A DNA stretch of 45,046 nucleotides from Trichosphaerium sp. ATCC 40318 (Eukaryota > Discosea > Flabellinia > Trichosidae): the NCBI GenBank assembly GCA_038496445.1, contig JALMLS010000193.1, forward strand, positions 1 through 45,046, written 5' to 3'. This document shows positions 32,302-42,599 of the stretch, one piece after another; position 1 is the first letter of the stretch; each line of letters starts with the position of its first letter. The translations under genes were made by a program, and so were the position numbers. The notes below the pieces were generated by a model, which searched no databases, was not told the origin of the DNA, and saw only the letters and a list, made by a program, of their open reading frames with translations.

Positions 32302-35300
32302 TTATCTTTTTTTTCCTGTAAAAGCAAAAATGTCAACAACAAAATCACGTGCGAATTTTATACACGTACCCGCTTTCAGCAGATCCCCAAGGTACATCCT
32401 CACGACGTCCCTCAGTGAATGGATAAATGTACACAGTATATTTTTCAACCTTGTTATGATTCTCAGCAAGCCATGTTGCATCATAACCGTTTTTCTTATC
32501 AAACTCGATTGTTGCATAATTCCTTCTCATTATATGTGTCTTTCCAGTCTTGAATTTATGAAGAGCGCCTTTAATCAATGGTGATACTTTATGTACTTGA
32601 TAGGCTCCAATAACATATAATCCTTGTTTTATGAGAGCATCTAAATTCATGTGAATTAGAGAAGAGCACAAAAAAAAAAGCAAAAAAAAACAAGCTTTAG
32701 ACGTTGTGAGTATTGGCTGGTGTAGTAGTTAGAGCGCTAATATGTAGATAGATAACTGACTATGCTATGAGTTATATGTGAGTTTCGTACTTGATACACC
32801 TGGCATTGATCCGATGCCTGAAGATACGATGTTATTTACAATTGTAGAATTATTTGTAATTTTTTCTCCATCTTCTGTCTTAGCCATACTCAATACACCA
32901 TGTACTGCAATATGCGCGTCTCCTGATAGTATAGAAAGCCTACAATTCTTTTGTGCTCTTACAAAGTCGAAGAGTTTATTGACAAGAAATCGACGCTCTT
33001 CTTTATGGTGATGAGAACTCCATTGATCTATCAAGTCATCAGCGACTTCAGCTTTGGACTTTTCAACAATCTACAGTTTGTATGAGTATGTAGTAACATC
33101 ACGTGATTTTGAAATTATTTGACTGTTAAATCACGTGCCTTATCCACGAAAGCACCTAAAGTGTTGTATATTACGGGTACAGGCGACACTAGGAAGAAGT
33201 GATGGATAGGCTTGCTTTTTAGCGAGTCGAGATAGGCGTCTATTGCTTCATACGTTTGTTTGCTTAATATTTGCTTTATCGTCCTTTCAGAGCGGATATC
33301 TAGCGTAAGAAAAGCTATGTTATTCACATACTGAGCAAATGTAAAATCTACAATAGTGACGTCAGATTAAAGTTGAAAGAAGGCAACTTAGGTTTTCTAT
33401 TTTTAGAAATAAACTTACGACTTTGTCCTGGAAGGAAAATACTCATGCTTTTTTTCTTCTTTATGTCAATTCCAAACTGAAATAATAATGTCATTTCTCT
33501 CGCTATAGCATATATCCCTTGAAATACATCCGAATTTTGTACCATATCTGGGTACTTGTTGAGTCAAAGAACAAAGCAGAAAACAAAGAAAAATCCAAAA
33601 AATAAAAGGTTTGGAAAGATACAGATCCAAAGCCATCAAATATGTCATGATCTAGTTCGCTGTCAGTACCATTATAGTAACAAAACTACAACATACCGTC
33701 CCATGTCATTACTGAAGGTACTTGACCAAGTACACGTCTAATATCTGAATGTCCCCAAGTCTCGATATATTTTGAGACATAAAAATCTGTTACTTCTTTT
33801 TTTAGCTTTGCTGTGAACTTCCAATCACGTTTTTCTTCCTCACTGGAATCCCAAAACATCTTTCCATCTTTATTTCGAAGACTTGGTAACTAATCATACG
33901 CGTAAACAACTAAAAGTGTAATTTTCTTTCAAAAAAAAACTCGCAAAAGAAATTCACCATGACATGAATCTATCACGTGTTTTTTATTTGAAACCTTCAA
34001 AACAGAAGTTTGATAAAATGATGCTTTAAAAATAAGTTTTTCGTACCTCCCATATTGAAGGGTAAGGAGCATCAGAATAAATTTGATCGCCACCTTGAAA
34101 AATCAAGTGATATTTTTGTCTTGTATGTGTTTTATACATATGCTTCCATAATTGGAATCCTAGCATTCCTCCCTTTGGGTCACTCTCTGGAGCGTTACAA
34201 CTACAGAAGAACAAACGTAAAGGAGTAAGAAGACCAGGTATCTGAATGCAAAATGAGCAGCTCAAATGACGAGAACAGGCAGCCTTTAAAGTACCTCAAC
34301 TTCATATTTGTCCATACCTATCTGGTACGTAATTGTCTTTGCCTCCTCGACTTGTTTAACAGTAAATTCATATTTCATAAGTTTAAGATGCTTCCAAGAC
34401 GCAAGTCGTGTTTGTTTAACCTTCTTCTGAGGCTTAAAATTCAAACGCAAGTCAGTATCTAAAAAAAAAAAGTTAAACCAAAAAACCAAAAAATTAGAAA
34501 ACCCGGTTATCTGAAACTCGAGTAATATTCCTCTTGCCTTTAGCGATTGTCTCATCAACAAGTATAAGTATACATAGCTTATATTCTCCCATTTCATTAC
34601 TCCCTTTGAACAAAATAACTGGTCCAAGTGGTACACCTTCAGTTTCTTTCCTTGCTATCGAACAATGTTAGCTTTAAAAACGATTGTTGATGTTTTCTGG
34701 AGTACTGAAAATTTGATTCTTGTTGATATGTCCAAAGCACTGTTTCTCCGGTCCACGCCAAATAAAATCACTATAGGTTCTCCCTACACCTTTAAGTTGT
34801 ATGGAGCTTCCAGATTTCGTCAGTGCTGTCTCTTTAGCAGTAGAAATACGTTCGCTTTTCATTCCTTTCGCTGGTCCTTTTTTGGCTTTCAATGGTTTTG
34901 TGCCTACAAGATAACGTATTCAATCAGCCTTGCGTCAGGTATTGATAATAGATCATCGTACCTCCCCATGAAAGAAATTGTACAACTTTTCCATTATTAT
35001 CTACAACAGCAACACCACTACCTTTAGAAGAGTCGTCCAATGTTAATTTGAAGTAAAGAACGCCCCATCCATTCTGCATATCTGAAAAAGTGCCCTTCAA
35101 ATCAAAATTACCAGCTACTTTACAGCTCTTTGCGTTATAAAAATATAACGACCAACCGTCAAGGCACGTGCCTTTAAAAAAATTACTGATGAAAACGCAC
35201 ATGATCAAATAAAAAACAACTTTGTGCTGTTTTTTTTTATAAAAGAAGGCGTACCAGCAGGTCCAGCGAGTTCGATACCTTCGCCTATGTCAACTAGAAA

Positions 35301-35393
35301 GTTTTGATAGTGTATTTCGTTTATAAACACGCTTCCATCCTCATGAATTACTTTATCATAAGTATCACCTTGTTTACCCTCAGGTGCCGCCAT
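32302..35393 (-). CDS. Lamin-tail-domain / PhoD-type phosphatase fusion
   Basis: Multi-exon gene starting MAAPEGKQGD with no signal peptide. Residues about 25-165 form a lamin-tail domain: VFINEIHYQNF, GEGIELAGPAGTCLDGWSLY, NGKVVQFLSWGG, SSIQLKGVGRTYSDFIW. The PhoD-like metallophosphatase part follows: CNAPESDPKGGMLGFQLW; LIFQGGDQIYSDAPYPSIWE; PSVMTWDDHDIFDGFGS; FLTLDIRSERT; FFLVSPVPVIY; LSILSGDAHIAVHG. Asp/His residues in GGDQIYSD, WDDHDIFDG and SGDAH provide the expected metal-site positions. The last exon either stops at 32345 or splices through an intron holding CACGTG to end SGKKR at 32302. A phosphodiester or phosphomonoester hydrolase is expected; the lamin-tail domain may bind nucleic acid, membrane or matrix. 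Confidence 0.85.
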
Positions 35394-36062
35394 TGATTTT
35401 ATGTTTATCTGTTTTGTTTGATTACAAATATGGATTTTTATTTTGTAGTACAAAAAGTCAATTTGCGTCATCTGTGATTCAACTTGCGCGTGTTTATCAC
35501 GCGACATTGCAACATGCGCTAATCTTTCAGTCACTTATCTGTAGCCAATACAATTTGATAAAAATACAGCTTATGTAAAGGGCTTTTGGTCTTTAACTTA
35601 AAAGAACAGGCGTTAGAGATGGCAGTGTTATTTCATTGATTTTCTTAACCACGTGATTGTCATGTGACTATAATGTCCCATGTTACTACCTCTACTAATA
35701 GTTGACTTTGTTAGTTCAACCAAAATTGAAACGATAGAATTTTAGTTTACCATTAGGTGTTTGATGATAGATAACCCGGCAAAAAAGTAGACTTTGCAAT
35801 CAAAACTTCACTACTTCAACAAACAGCTTCTGTGGTTAGATTCCTTTGTGGACCTGAGTATTGATATACTGCAAGTATGCTTGATCTCACTTGATTGCAA
35901 AAGACATTGCTAAATTTCATACATTTACATTAGCAGAAGCGTTAATGCTCCATTTTGATACAACAAGCAGTTTAGGAAGTAAACTGTAGTCTGATTCTAC
36001 TTGTTGTATGTTTATTGATTCTTTACAATGATAATTGGTACACCAAGTATGGTTTTGCGATC
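35394..36062. other. Intergenic, no gene seen
   Basis: Region upstream of the LTD/PhoD gene and downstream of the first cysteine-rich peptide gene. It holds a CACGTGAT near 35651 and no supported ORF. Confidence 0.4.
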
Positions 36063-36458
36063 TCAGCAGCTTCCACAAGCAGCTTCACTCCAGCAACACC
36101 ATTTATCACTTCTGATGCGAAAGCATAATGGAGATCCAGGGTAGCAGTATGCAGTTGAACCTAAAAAAAGTAAGTATTAAGAATACCATTCTTTGATTTT
36201 TCACATACATTGACCATTCTTTTCACGACCACGTTTACGCCATCCAGGAGGACACCATCCATTTGTATCACATGTTTCGCCACACAACAATGGTCCTTGC
36301 TAGTGGCACGTTAACATACAATGTAGAAGTAGGGGTCGACATACCTCAGTTGATCTCTTTTCGTGCATATCTGGCATTTCTTCAGAGTCTTTAGATTGGA
36401 CCGCCAAGGCAACAGTTAATGCCATGAGTACAAAAGCAAAAAGAAAAGTTGCTTTCAT
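36063..36458 (-). CDS. Secreted ten-cysteine prepropeptide (copy A)
   Basis: Three exons: MKATFLFAFVLMALTVALA to STE; QGPLLCGETCDTNGWCPPGW to NGQ; and STAYCYPGSPLCFR to the TGA at 36063. Layout: signal peptide (about residues 1-19), short acidic propeptide (SKDSEEMPDMHE), dibasic KR cleavage site, then a mature region of about 65 aa with ten Cys in the order C-x3-C-x5-C-xn-C-x4-C-x6-C-xn-CC-x5-C-x2-C. Such a compact Cys-rich secreted peptide could be a defence, toxin-like or signalling peptide; I recognise no named family. The pro and mature parts are identical in translation to copy B, and even the intron start (GTATGTCGAC) is shared. A TATAAATA lies about 37 nt upstream of the ATG. Confidence 0.75.
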
Positions 36459-36812
36459 TGTTCTATGAGGTGTGGTTGTTCTTGTTATGGTTTGTATTTA
36501 TAATCAGATATCAATATGATTTAAGTCTTACGTGAAATGTTACGGTAAATTATTAATCTGTTATCGGGTTGAAGCTTTGTTATGCTGTCTAATACTGTTT
36601 TTACACCCAAATATAATGCTGTTTCTGTTAGCTGTATTGATACCAAAGAGATTATGGATAAAAGATTTAGCGAAAAAGAAATGAGGTAAACGACTTACGA
36701 TACTTTATTTCAGTGAATAACCAGACTTAAAATCGATGTCTAAGTGCATTCAAACAAAACCAAAATATAAAACAACAACCAACAACAAACCTCTTCTTCA
36801 AACAAACAACAA
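36459..36812. promoter_or_regulatory. Shared divergent promoter of the peptide pair
   Basis: A spacer of about 354 bp lies between the two start codons. TATA-like boxes are mirrored: TATAAATA on the minus strand at 36502-36495 and TATAAAA on the plus strand at 36766-36772, each about 35-45 nt before its ATG. The plus-strand leader is rich in CAA repeats. Confidence 0.6.
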
Positions 36813-37225
36813 ATGAACACAACAATTTTATTTGTATTGGTGACTTTGGCATTGATACCAATTGCCTTGACGACCCAATCTAAAGACTCTGAAGAAATGC
36901 CAGATATGCATGAAAAGAGATCAACTGAGGTATGTCGACACTCCCTAGTTCTACATTGCATGTTAATTAATGCCCCATTCTAGCAAGGACCATTGTTGTG
37001 TGGCGAAACATGTGATACAAATGGATGGTGTCCTCCTGGATGGCGTAAACGTGGTCGTGAAAAGAATGGTCAATGTACGTGAAAATCCAAAAGTGGTAGC
37101 AAACTTCTTAGTACTTACCTTTATTAGGTTCAACTGCATACTGCTACCCTGGATCTCCATTATGCTTTCGCATCAGAAGTGATAAATGGTGTTGCTGGAG
37201 TGAAGCTGCTTGTGGAAGCTGTTAG
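36813..37225 (+). CDS. Secreted ten-cysteine prepropeptide (copy B)
   Basis: Head-to-head partner of copy A with the same three exons and splice phases. The signal peptide differs (MNTTILFVLVTLALIPIALT), but from SKDSEEMPDMHEKR onward the translated propeptide, KR site and ten-Cys mature region match copy A. Introns are similar at their ends and differ inside. The C-terminal run is CCWSEAACGSC with TAG at 37223. Selection on the mature peptide, or gene conversion between inverted arms, would explain identity in exons 2-3 with divergence in the signal peptide. The function is unknown; secretion and processing at KR are inferred from sequence. Confidence 0.75.
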
Positions 37226-37369
37226 TCACTAACAACTTTACTGTGCTTTTAATCAAATAAAAACAACTTAGTTAAAGTACACAATGGAGTTTATTTGTTA
37301 AACCCTTTCATTTTGCTCGTATTACCTGTTTAAGAAGCATTGATACACTCTTGCGATATTCCTTTTACT

Positions 37370-38000
37370 CTTCGGAGCTTGTTTCGGATTCATCGAACAT
37401 ATCTGTGACTCGCATGATCGTTCAGTATATTACAATCAGAATTGTACTATGCGTGGTAGTACCCAAGAACCCAAGCTGAGATAATCAACATTTCTTCTTA
37501 ACATATACGGAAATAGGTTTAAACCTGTCCAATGCTTTCGTGCTCTCTTCTGTCTCAAATGCTCTTCTTTACACTATTGGGTAGTAACGATTTTCTCATA
37601 CGTATGCTTCGTAATCATCCATCTTCATGATCTCAGTGATGTAATCAGAATGTACAAGAGCGCCCAACATGTGCGTTTCACCCTCTCTCTACCAACTCAA
37701 TGTATTTGTATCTGTCCAGATTGTTCACTTGACCAAGTAGATATGTTATAGGTACTCAATGAGCACAATTACTCTTTGTATAGTACCTATTGAACCGATA
37801 GTAGTCAAGAGCCTCCTTTCTTTGCATAGATGTTCGGATTCTTCTAGTGACTCGGGAGCTGCGCTCTTGTCAAAGGATTTCAACGCGAGCTCAATCTTCT
37901 TGCTAACATCTCCGTCTCACTAATGTTTATTATTCTCATTTTTAGTCCAAAATTAAACCCTTTGCGATGTGTTAGAATTCAGTCAAGTCTTACATATTAC
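37370..38000 (-). pseudogene. Ankyrin-gene relic
   Basis: Minus-strand pieces such as KIELALKSFDKSAAPESLEE, GETHMLGALVHSDYITEIMK and a following stop look like eroded ankyrin or ankyrin-like repeat sequence. They are in different frames, with no start. The downstream stretch to 38.6 kb has no supported gene. Confidence 0.4.
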
Positions 38001-38668
38001 ATTTCTTCCAGGACATACAAGTCAGCACAATGAATTTGTTATGAATTGCCAGCTGGATACTTTAAGGATTAACAACTGTTGTCAATTTGTAATGCAAGTA
38101 GTGACAATTAGGTGGCTTTACCGTCATGTGGTAGCCTTTCATAGTACTCACGATACTTACGTTTGCACTGTACTAAGACACTAGTTGGCAGTTTTCTACA
38201 GACGTGTGGTAAAAAAAAAAGTCGTTCCTAGTAAGCAACCAGCAATACATTTCTCCGAAGGCGCAACAAGTCTCCAAGGCACGGCAAGCAGTGATCGCGT
38301 TGTAATAGGATTTGTAGTATTTATTCACTATGCACATGGTACGTACGATGCGCATACTGCGCCTTAGCTTTGTTTTTGAGGCTATGCTTTAATAACAAGC
38401 ACAACTACCCGTTGGGTTTTTTTTTTATTTGATTTATGCTGTAAGAACAAAACGGCGCAAAAACACGTGATTTCTTAGAAATAGGACATATCACGCGTCA
38501 CATGCCAAATTTCTTGAAAACTAGTGCGAACCAGGCAATCCAGTTGTTTACTCAGTACAAAACTACTTATTTGTAGTTCTTACAACAGTAAGGCCAACAA
38601 ACCAGCAGCCTAGCTTGACTGACACAAGATAATATTTTTGTACTATTATCTAACATTTTTCTTCGTAG
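38001..38668. other. Intergenic, possible 5' exon of the next gene
   Basis: No clear gene. If the downstream repeat gene is intact, its start codon and first exon should lie here; the acceptor TAG at 38666-38668 fits. I could not find a convincing MxxKRK-type first exon like those of its paralogues. Confidence 0.35.
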
Positions 38669-39646
38669 TATTCTAGTCCCTTGTGTAAAAGAAAATTGTG
38701 CAATGAATTGGATGCTTTGACTTTATTGGATATTCCATGTGAACTTCAAACCTATATTTGTACTTTCAACATTGAAACATTCACGAAATTCCACACTCTA
38801 TCAAAGAGAGCTGCAACAAATACTCATTTTAATGAAGTATTACAAAGAAAAGGGATATGGATAAGATGGTATAAAAGTGGAAAGGTGAAGTCTCATCAAT
38901 ACACAGTAAATGGGTTGATTAAAGAATGGTATCCAAATGGATCACTCAAGGAGCAGTACATACAAGTCAATGGTAAAAAAGAAGGTGAGTGGTTGTCATG
39001 GTATGAAAGTGGACAACTTCAGGTCCAATCCATGTGGGTTAATGATAAACAGCATGGTGAAAATAAAGCATGGTATGACAACGGACAACTACTATACCAT
39101 GCCATGTGGGTTAATGGTAAACTAAATGGTGAATTTAAAAAGTGGCATAACAATGGACAACTTGCGCAACAAGCCTCATGGGTTGATGGTAAACATACTG
39201 GTGAAAGTAAAGGATGGTTTAAGAATGGCCAATTACAGTATCTATTCATGTGGGCCAATGACAAACAACATGGCAAACGTAGAGATTGGTATGAGAATGG
39301 ACAACTTGAAGGCCAATCCATGTGGGTCAATGGTAAACAAACTGGTGAAAGTATAGGATGGTACGAAAATGGACAACTTCAGGACCAGTCCATGTGGGTT
39401 GATGATAAACGGCATGGTGAATGTAAATTATGGTATGAAAATGGACAACTTAAGCGCCAGTCCATGTGGGTTGATGGTAAAAGACACGGAGATATTAAAT
39501 GCTGGTATGAAAATGGACAGCTTAAGAGCCAGTCCACGTGGGTTGATGGTAAAAGACATGGAGATATTAAAGGCTGGTATAAAGATGGAAAACTAAAGTA
39601 TCAATCAATGTGGGTTGATGGTAAAGAACAAACTATAATTGTGTAA
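38669..39646 (+). CDS. F-box-like protein with about eleven YwqK/MORN-variant repeats
   Basis: The open frame begins after a TAG acceptor-like site and has no ATG for the first hundred or so codons. It starts CKRKLCNELDALTLLDIPCE, where KRKL corresponds to the MASKRK|L junction of the paralogue at 1.1 kb, but without an intron. The F-box-like block is followed by about eleven 24-aa repeats, for example WYENGQLKRQSMWVDGKRHG. The unit WYENGQLxxQSMWVDGKRHG is nearly identical in several neighbouring copies. The start is unresolved: a lost ATG (TTG in its place), a missed upstream exon, or pseudogenisation. A role like an antitoxin-type or SCF repeat scaffold is speculative. Confidence 0.65.
   Translation, partial: YSSPLCKRKLCNELDALTLLDIPCELQTYICTFNIETFTKFHTLSKRAATNTHFNEVLQRKGIWIRWYKSGKVKSHQYTVNGLIKEWYPNGSLKEQYIQVNGKKEGEWLSWYESGQLQVQSMWVNDKQHGENKAWYDNGQLLYHAMWVNGKLNGEFKKWHNNGQLAQQASWVDGKHTGESKGWFKNGQLQYLFMWANDKQHGKRRDWYENGQLEGQSMWVNGKQTGESIGWYENGQLQDQSMWVDDKRHGECKLWYENGQLKRQSMWVDGKRHGDIKCWYENGQLKSQSTWVDGKRHGDIKGWYKDGKLKYQSMWVDGKEQTIIV
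38990..39640 (+). repeat. 72-bp coding minisatellite
   Basis: Tandem 72-bp units encode the 24-aa YwqK/MORN-variant repeats. The units around 39360-39570 are the most alike, with shared runs such as CAGTCCATGTGGGTTGATGG, indicating recent unit duplication. Earlier units are more diverged. Confidence 0.7.
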
Positions 39647-39664
39647 CCTCTTAAATACATTAGT

Positions 39665-39885
39665 TAAGTACGGATACTACAGGACAATGTTTGTGCCGTA
39701 AAGCGTCATCCTTTGGTGTATTGCCCCATCTATCTTTTTATCACATAAGGCGCCTACATCAAGCAAGAACTTAACCAATGATACTTTTCTTACCAGTGAG
39801 CGTCTGTACGAAGTGTAGCAGATCACAACCAAAATGCCCTCTCTGACATATCAGAAACGTTGCAGGAAACATCTGTAGAAGTGTA
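39665..39885 (-). pseudogene. Ankyrin-repeat relic
   Basis: On the minus strand, GCDLLHFVQTLTGKKSI passes by a frameshift into LVKFLLDVGALCDKKIDGAI, which together match one ankyrin repeat (G-x-TPLH-like start, VKxLLDxGA core). A stop follows, so the gene is dead. Confidence 0.55.
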
Positions 39886-40252
39886 GGAGCACAACGTAAA
39901 CATACAAAAAATGAAATCAAAGTTCTGCATTGTTACTCTAAACATACTATTTAACTGAATGTCGTATCCACATTGTTGTGCCCAATAACTGTTCAATACT
40001 CGTACAAGTAACTGTCAAATAAATAAACTCCTTTGTTTACACAATGGCTACTACTGTTTTTAAAGTTCATAATGATGACTCTTTCGATTTTTTTTTATGT
40101 AATAAAACTTTTGTACAAGTGTTTTTTTTTGTGGTTTTTTTTTTAATCACAATCTCCTTTTCTTTTGATTGCCAGACGTCTGTACGACTTCAGAAAAAAA
40201 ATAGAAGATATGACATATTTACTGAATGCTCCTTGGTCAGTGTGTGGATAAC
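39886..40252. other. Intergenic, no gene seen
   Basis: AT-rich with T tracts near 40090 and 40130. No supported gene. Confidence 0.4.
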
Positions 40253-42599
40253 TTAAAAGCACTCTGCAACAATCCCTGGGTCAAGATCAGGTAAGTCTTC
40301 AAAAATCTTTTTGTTTGTTTGAGCTGAATTAACAGGGTTTGACTTTGGGAATAAACTGTTCGTCTTTTGGTTATAAGCGTTTCCAGGCTTTGTATATTGA
40401 CCCATACCAATACTTGGATATCCATTTACCATTGTATCACGTGGTTGAGCCATTATAGTTGTATCAAGACGAGGACGTTTACTTTCATGAGAAATAGAAT
40501 CAAGACGCATTGAAAGGTTCTTATCATCTCCTGGTGCCTTCCTTTTTACGTGAGATGGGCCATCTTGGTGTTGTATTAGGTCATTTAATGTTGCTTTAAG
40601 CGTTATCAATTTCGCTACAAAAACCACTGTAAGCACGTGCAGTGAGAAACAAAAATAAAATTGTTGAAAAGAAATCTTCCTAAAGCGTTACCTTTCTCTG
40701 CACGTTGTGACCTTTCTATGAGCTCTTCTAAAATCTTTATCAACCCAATAAGTTCTATAGCTCTATCATATTCTCTGGCATTTAGGAGGGAGTCTGCATA
40801 CTCTACAATTTGGTCCCTGAAGAAAGAAATTAATCACAACTACTCACAGGAGTTGACCTCGTACCTCAAAGGTTCAAAATCTTCTGCCGTGCTTGGTAAG
40901 CCTGCTGCGATGAGACCCTATAATAAACAATCAGTTTGTGTGACTCATGTTGTCACTATTTCGGAAAAATATAACGAACCTTATCTCGAGCAATACCTAC
41001 TTGATTGTTCCACTGTTGGAACTCTTTATCTATCGCAAAAACGTTAACAAACATATGTAAAAAAAGATTTAAAAATAACTAAGTGTAGCTAGCGCACATC
41101 ACGTGACAGCCTTTTTATTTTATCGAATATTTTGGTTTAAAAAATACGTACACATGCGTTCAATATTGTGCTCTTCATCTGATATTAATCTACGGGGAAT
41201 ATCGCGACCTATAGATAAAGTTAAGGCCTAACATTGAAGGTTTTAAGTTTTATTTCAAAACATTTCTCATCCTCAAACTCACCATTCTCTTTCCAAATCA
41301 TCTGTGTCAATAAATCGTGCGTTGCAACTAAGTATCAAATAAGCTGATAGCAAACAAGAATAGTAACACAATAAAGAGTAACCATGCAAAGCAAACAAAA
41401 TAAAAATAGAAAATAATAAAACAAAGACCTTACCTATCGATACACGAGCCTTGTTCATATGTAAATAATTTCTATAATGCTCCTTATCCTTATCAAAGCT
41501 GTTTTGCCATGAGGTATTTCTGTATATTACATGCACAGTCTGCATACTCTCTGGGCATTTTTCTCGCACCTACAAAATGAATAAGCTTTTTTTTTTTGTA
41601 ACATTTTGTTAAAACAAAAAATGGTTCACTGAGCCTTACCCTTGCGCAAAACCAATACTCTACACCATCCATAACAGACTGTACTTCAACGTATGTTCCA
41701 GCATGAAGTTGCTTTCTAAAAAGTACGTCAGACAAGACCAGCAACGCAGAAAAAACGAAAGAACAAAAAAGAACAGCGAATAAAAAATGTTTATGATGTT
41801 CATTGCGTTCTTGTTAATTAACACAATATTGTTTGATTGATATCTATCAACGTACTCCTTTGCTAAGACCTTAGGCCTTTGTTTTCGTAACTGCCACTCT
41901 TCAACAGTAGTCACATGATTTTTTCCCCATTCAATGACGTAGTAAGGAATAACAATACCAATAACAGTCTTACATCCGAGATCTTGTACTCTTGCCTACA
42001 AAAAAAAAAACGAAACATTAGCACGTGCAAAATTCATGTGATAATTTTTCTTAAAGTACTAAGGTGATTGGATACACATAATGAAAACGAAATTTTTTAC
42101 GCTCAAAGGCGACAAAAGGGCAAAGACGAGAAAATTTTTCGGTTTTTTTCGTTTGTTTTTTTTTTCAGACTTAGAATACGGCTAAAACACCGCGAACGGT
42201 ATTATTTTATTGGTGATAGTTTAATGCGATAGTTAAAACGGGTCGTTATAGAATTTAGCGCGAAATGAAAAAAAAAAAAAAACAGACAAAAAGTCTGGGC
42301 GTAAAATGATGTTTTATGAATTCTGGAATATGCCTGTAGGTTAATCGAAAGGTAATTAATACGAATAAGGTAATAGATTGACATTTAAATACGAACAAAA
42401 GAAGTTAATCAAAAACCCAAAAAAAAATATCGCATTTAACTCGTTATATTGCTCGTATATAATAACGTACCGATAGCCATGCGAACGAATGGTACGACTC
42501 TGCGCCTGTTAGAAGGAATTCAACATTTTCGCCCTTGACGAACTTGTGGCGCTTTTTAGTATAGTTAGGGTGCCGTATGGACTTGTTTACGCATTCCAT
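40253..42599 (-). CDS. Nuclear protein with tandem tudor/agenet-like modules
   Basis: Multi-exon gene starting MECVNKSIRHPNYTKKRHKF and ending at 40253. Two similar N-terminal modules: KGENVEFLLTGAESYHSFAW, then SARV, IGIVIPYYVIEW and RKQRPKV; and LHAGTYVEVQSVMDGVEYWF, then CARV, MQTVHVIYRNTSW and MNKARVSI. The pattern (G-x-x-VEV, acidic turn, aromatic W/F, ARV strand) is that of tudor/agenet-type folds that read methylated or RNA-bound partners; FMR1- and agenet-like comparison is by eye. A helical centre follows (DQIVEYADSLLNAREYDRAI, then LIGLIKILEELIERS). The C-terminal tail is basic and polar with KRKAPGDDKN and KRPR, likely nuclear localisation signals. Introns carry CACGTG at about 40633 and 41100. 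Confidence 0.6.

Larger units (their letters stand above)
36063..37225. repeat. Inverted duplication holding the peptide pair
   Basis: Two arms of about 400 bp (36063-36458 and 36813-37225) in opposite orientation around a unique spacer of about 354 bp. The arms align over exons 1 (3' half), 2 and 3 with near-identity by eye; the signal-peptide start and the intron interiors diverge. Confidence 0.75.

Noticed and set aside
38937-39596. Several short ORFs in other frames over the YwqK repeats, and a minus-strand ORF at 39019-39330
   Set aside because: Shadows of the 72-bp coding repeat; each echoes the repeat period and has no domain.
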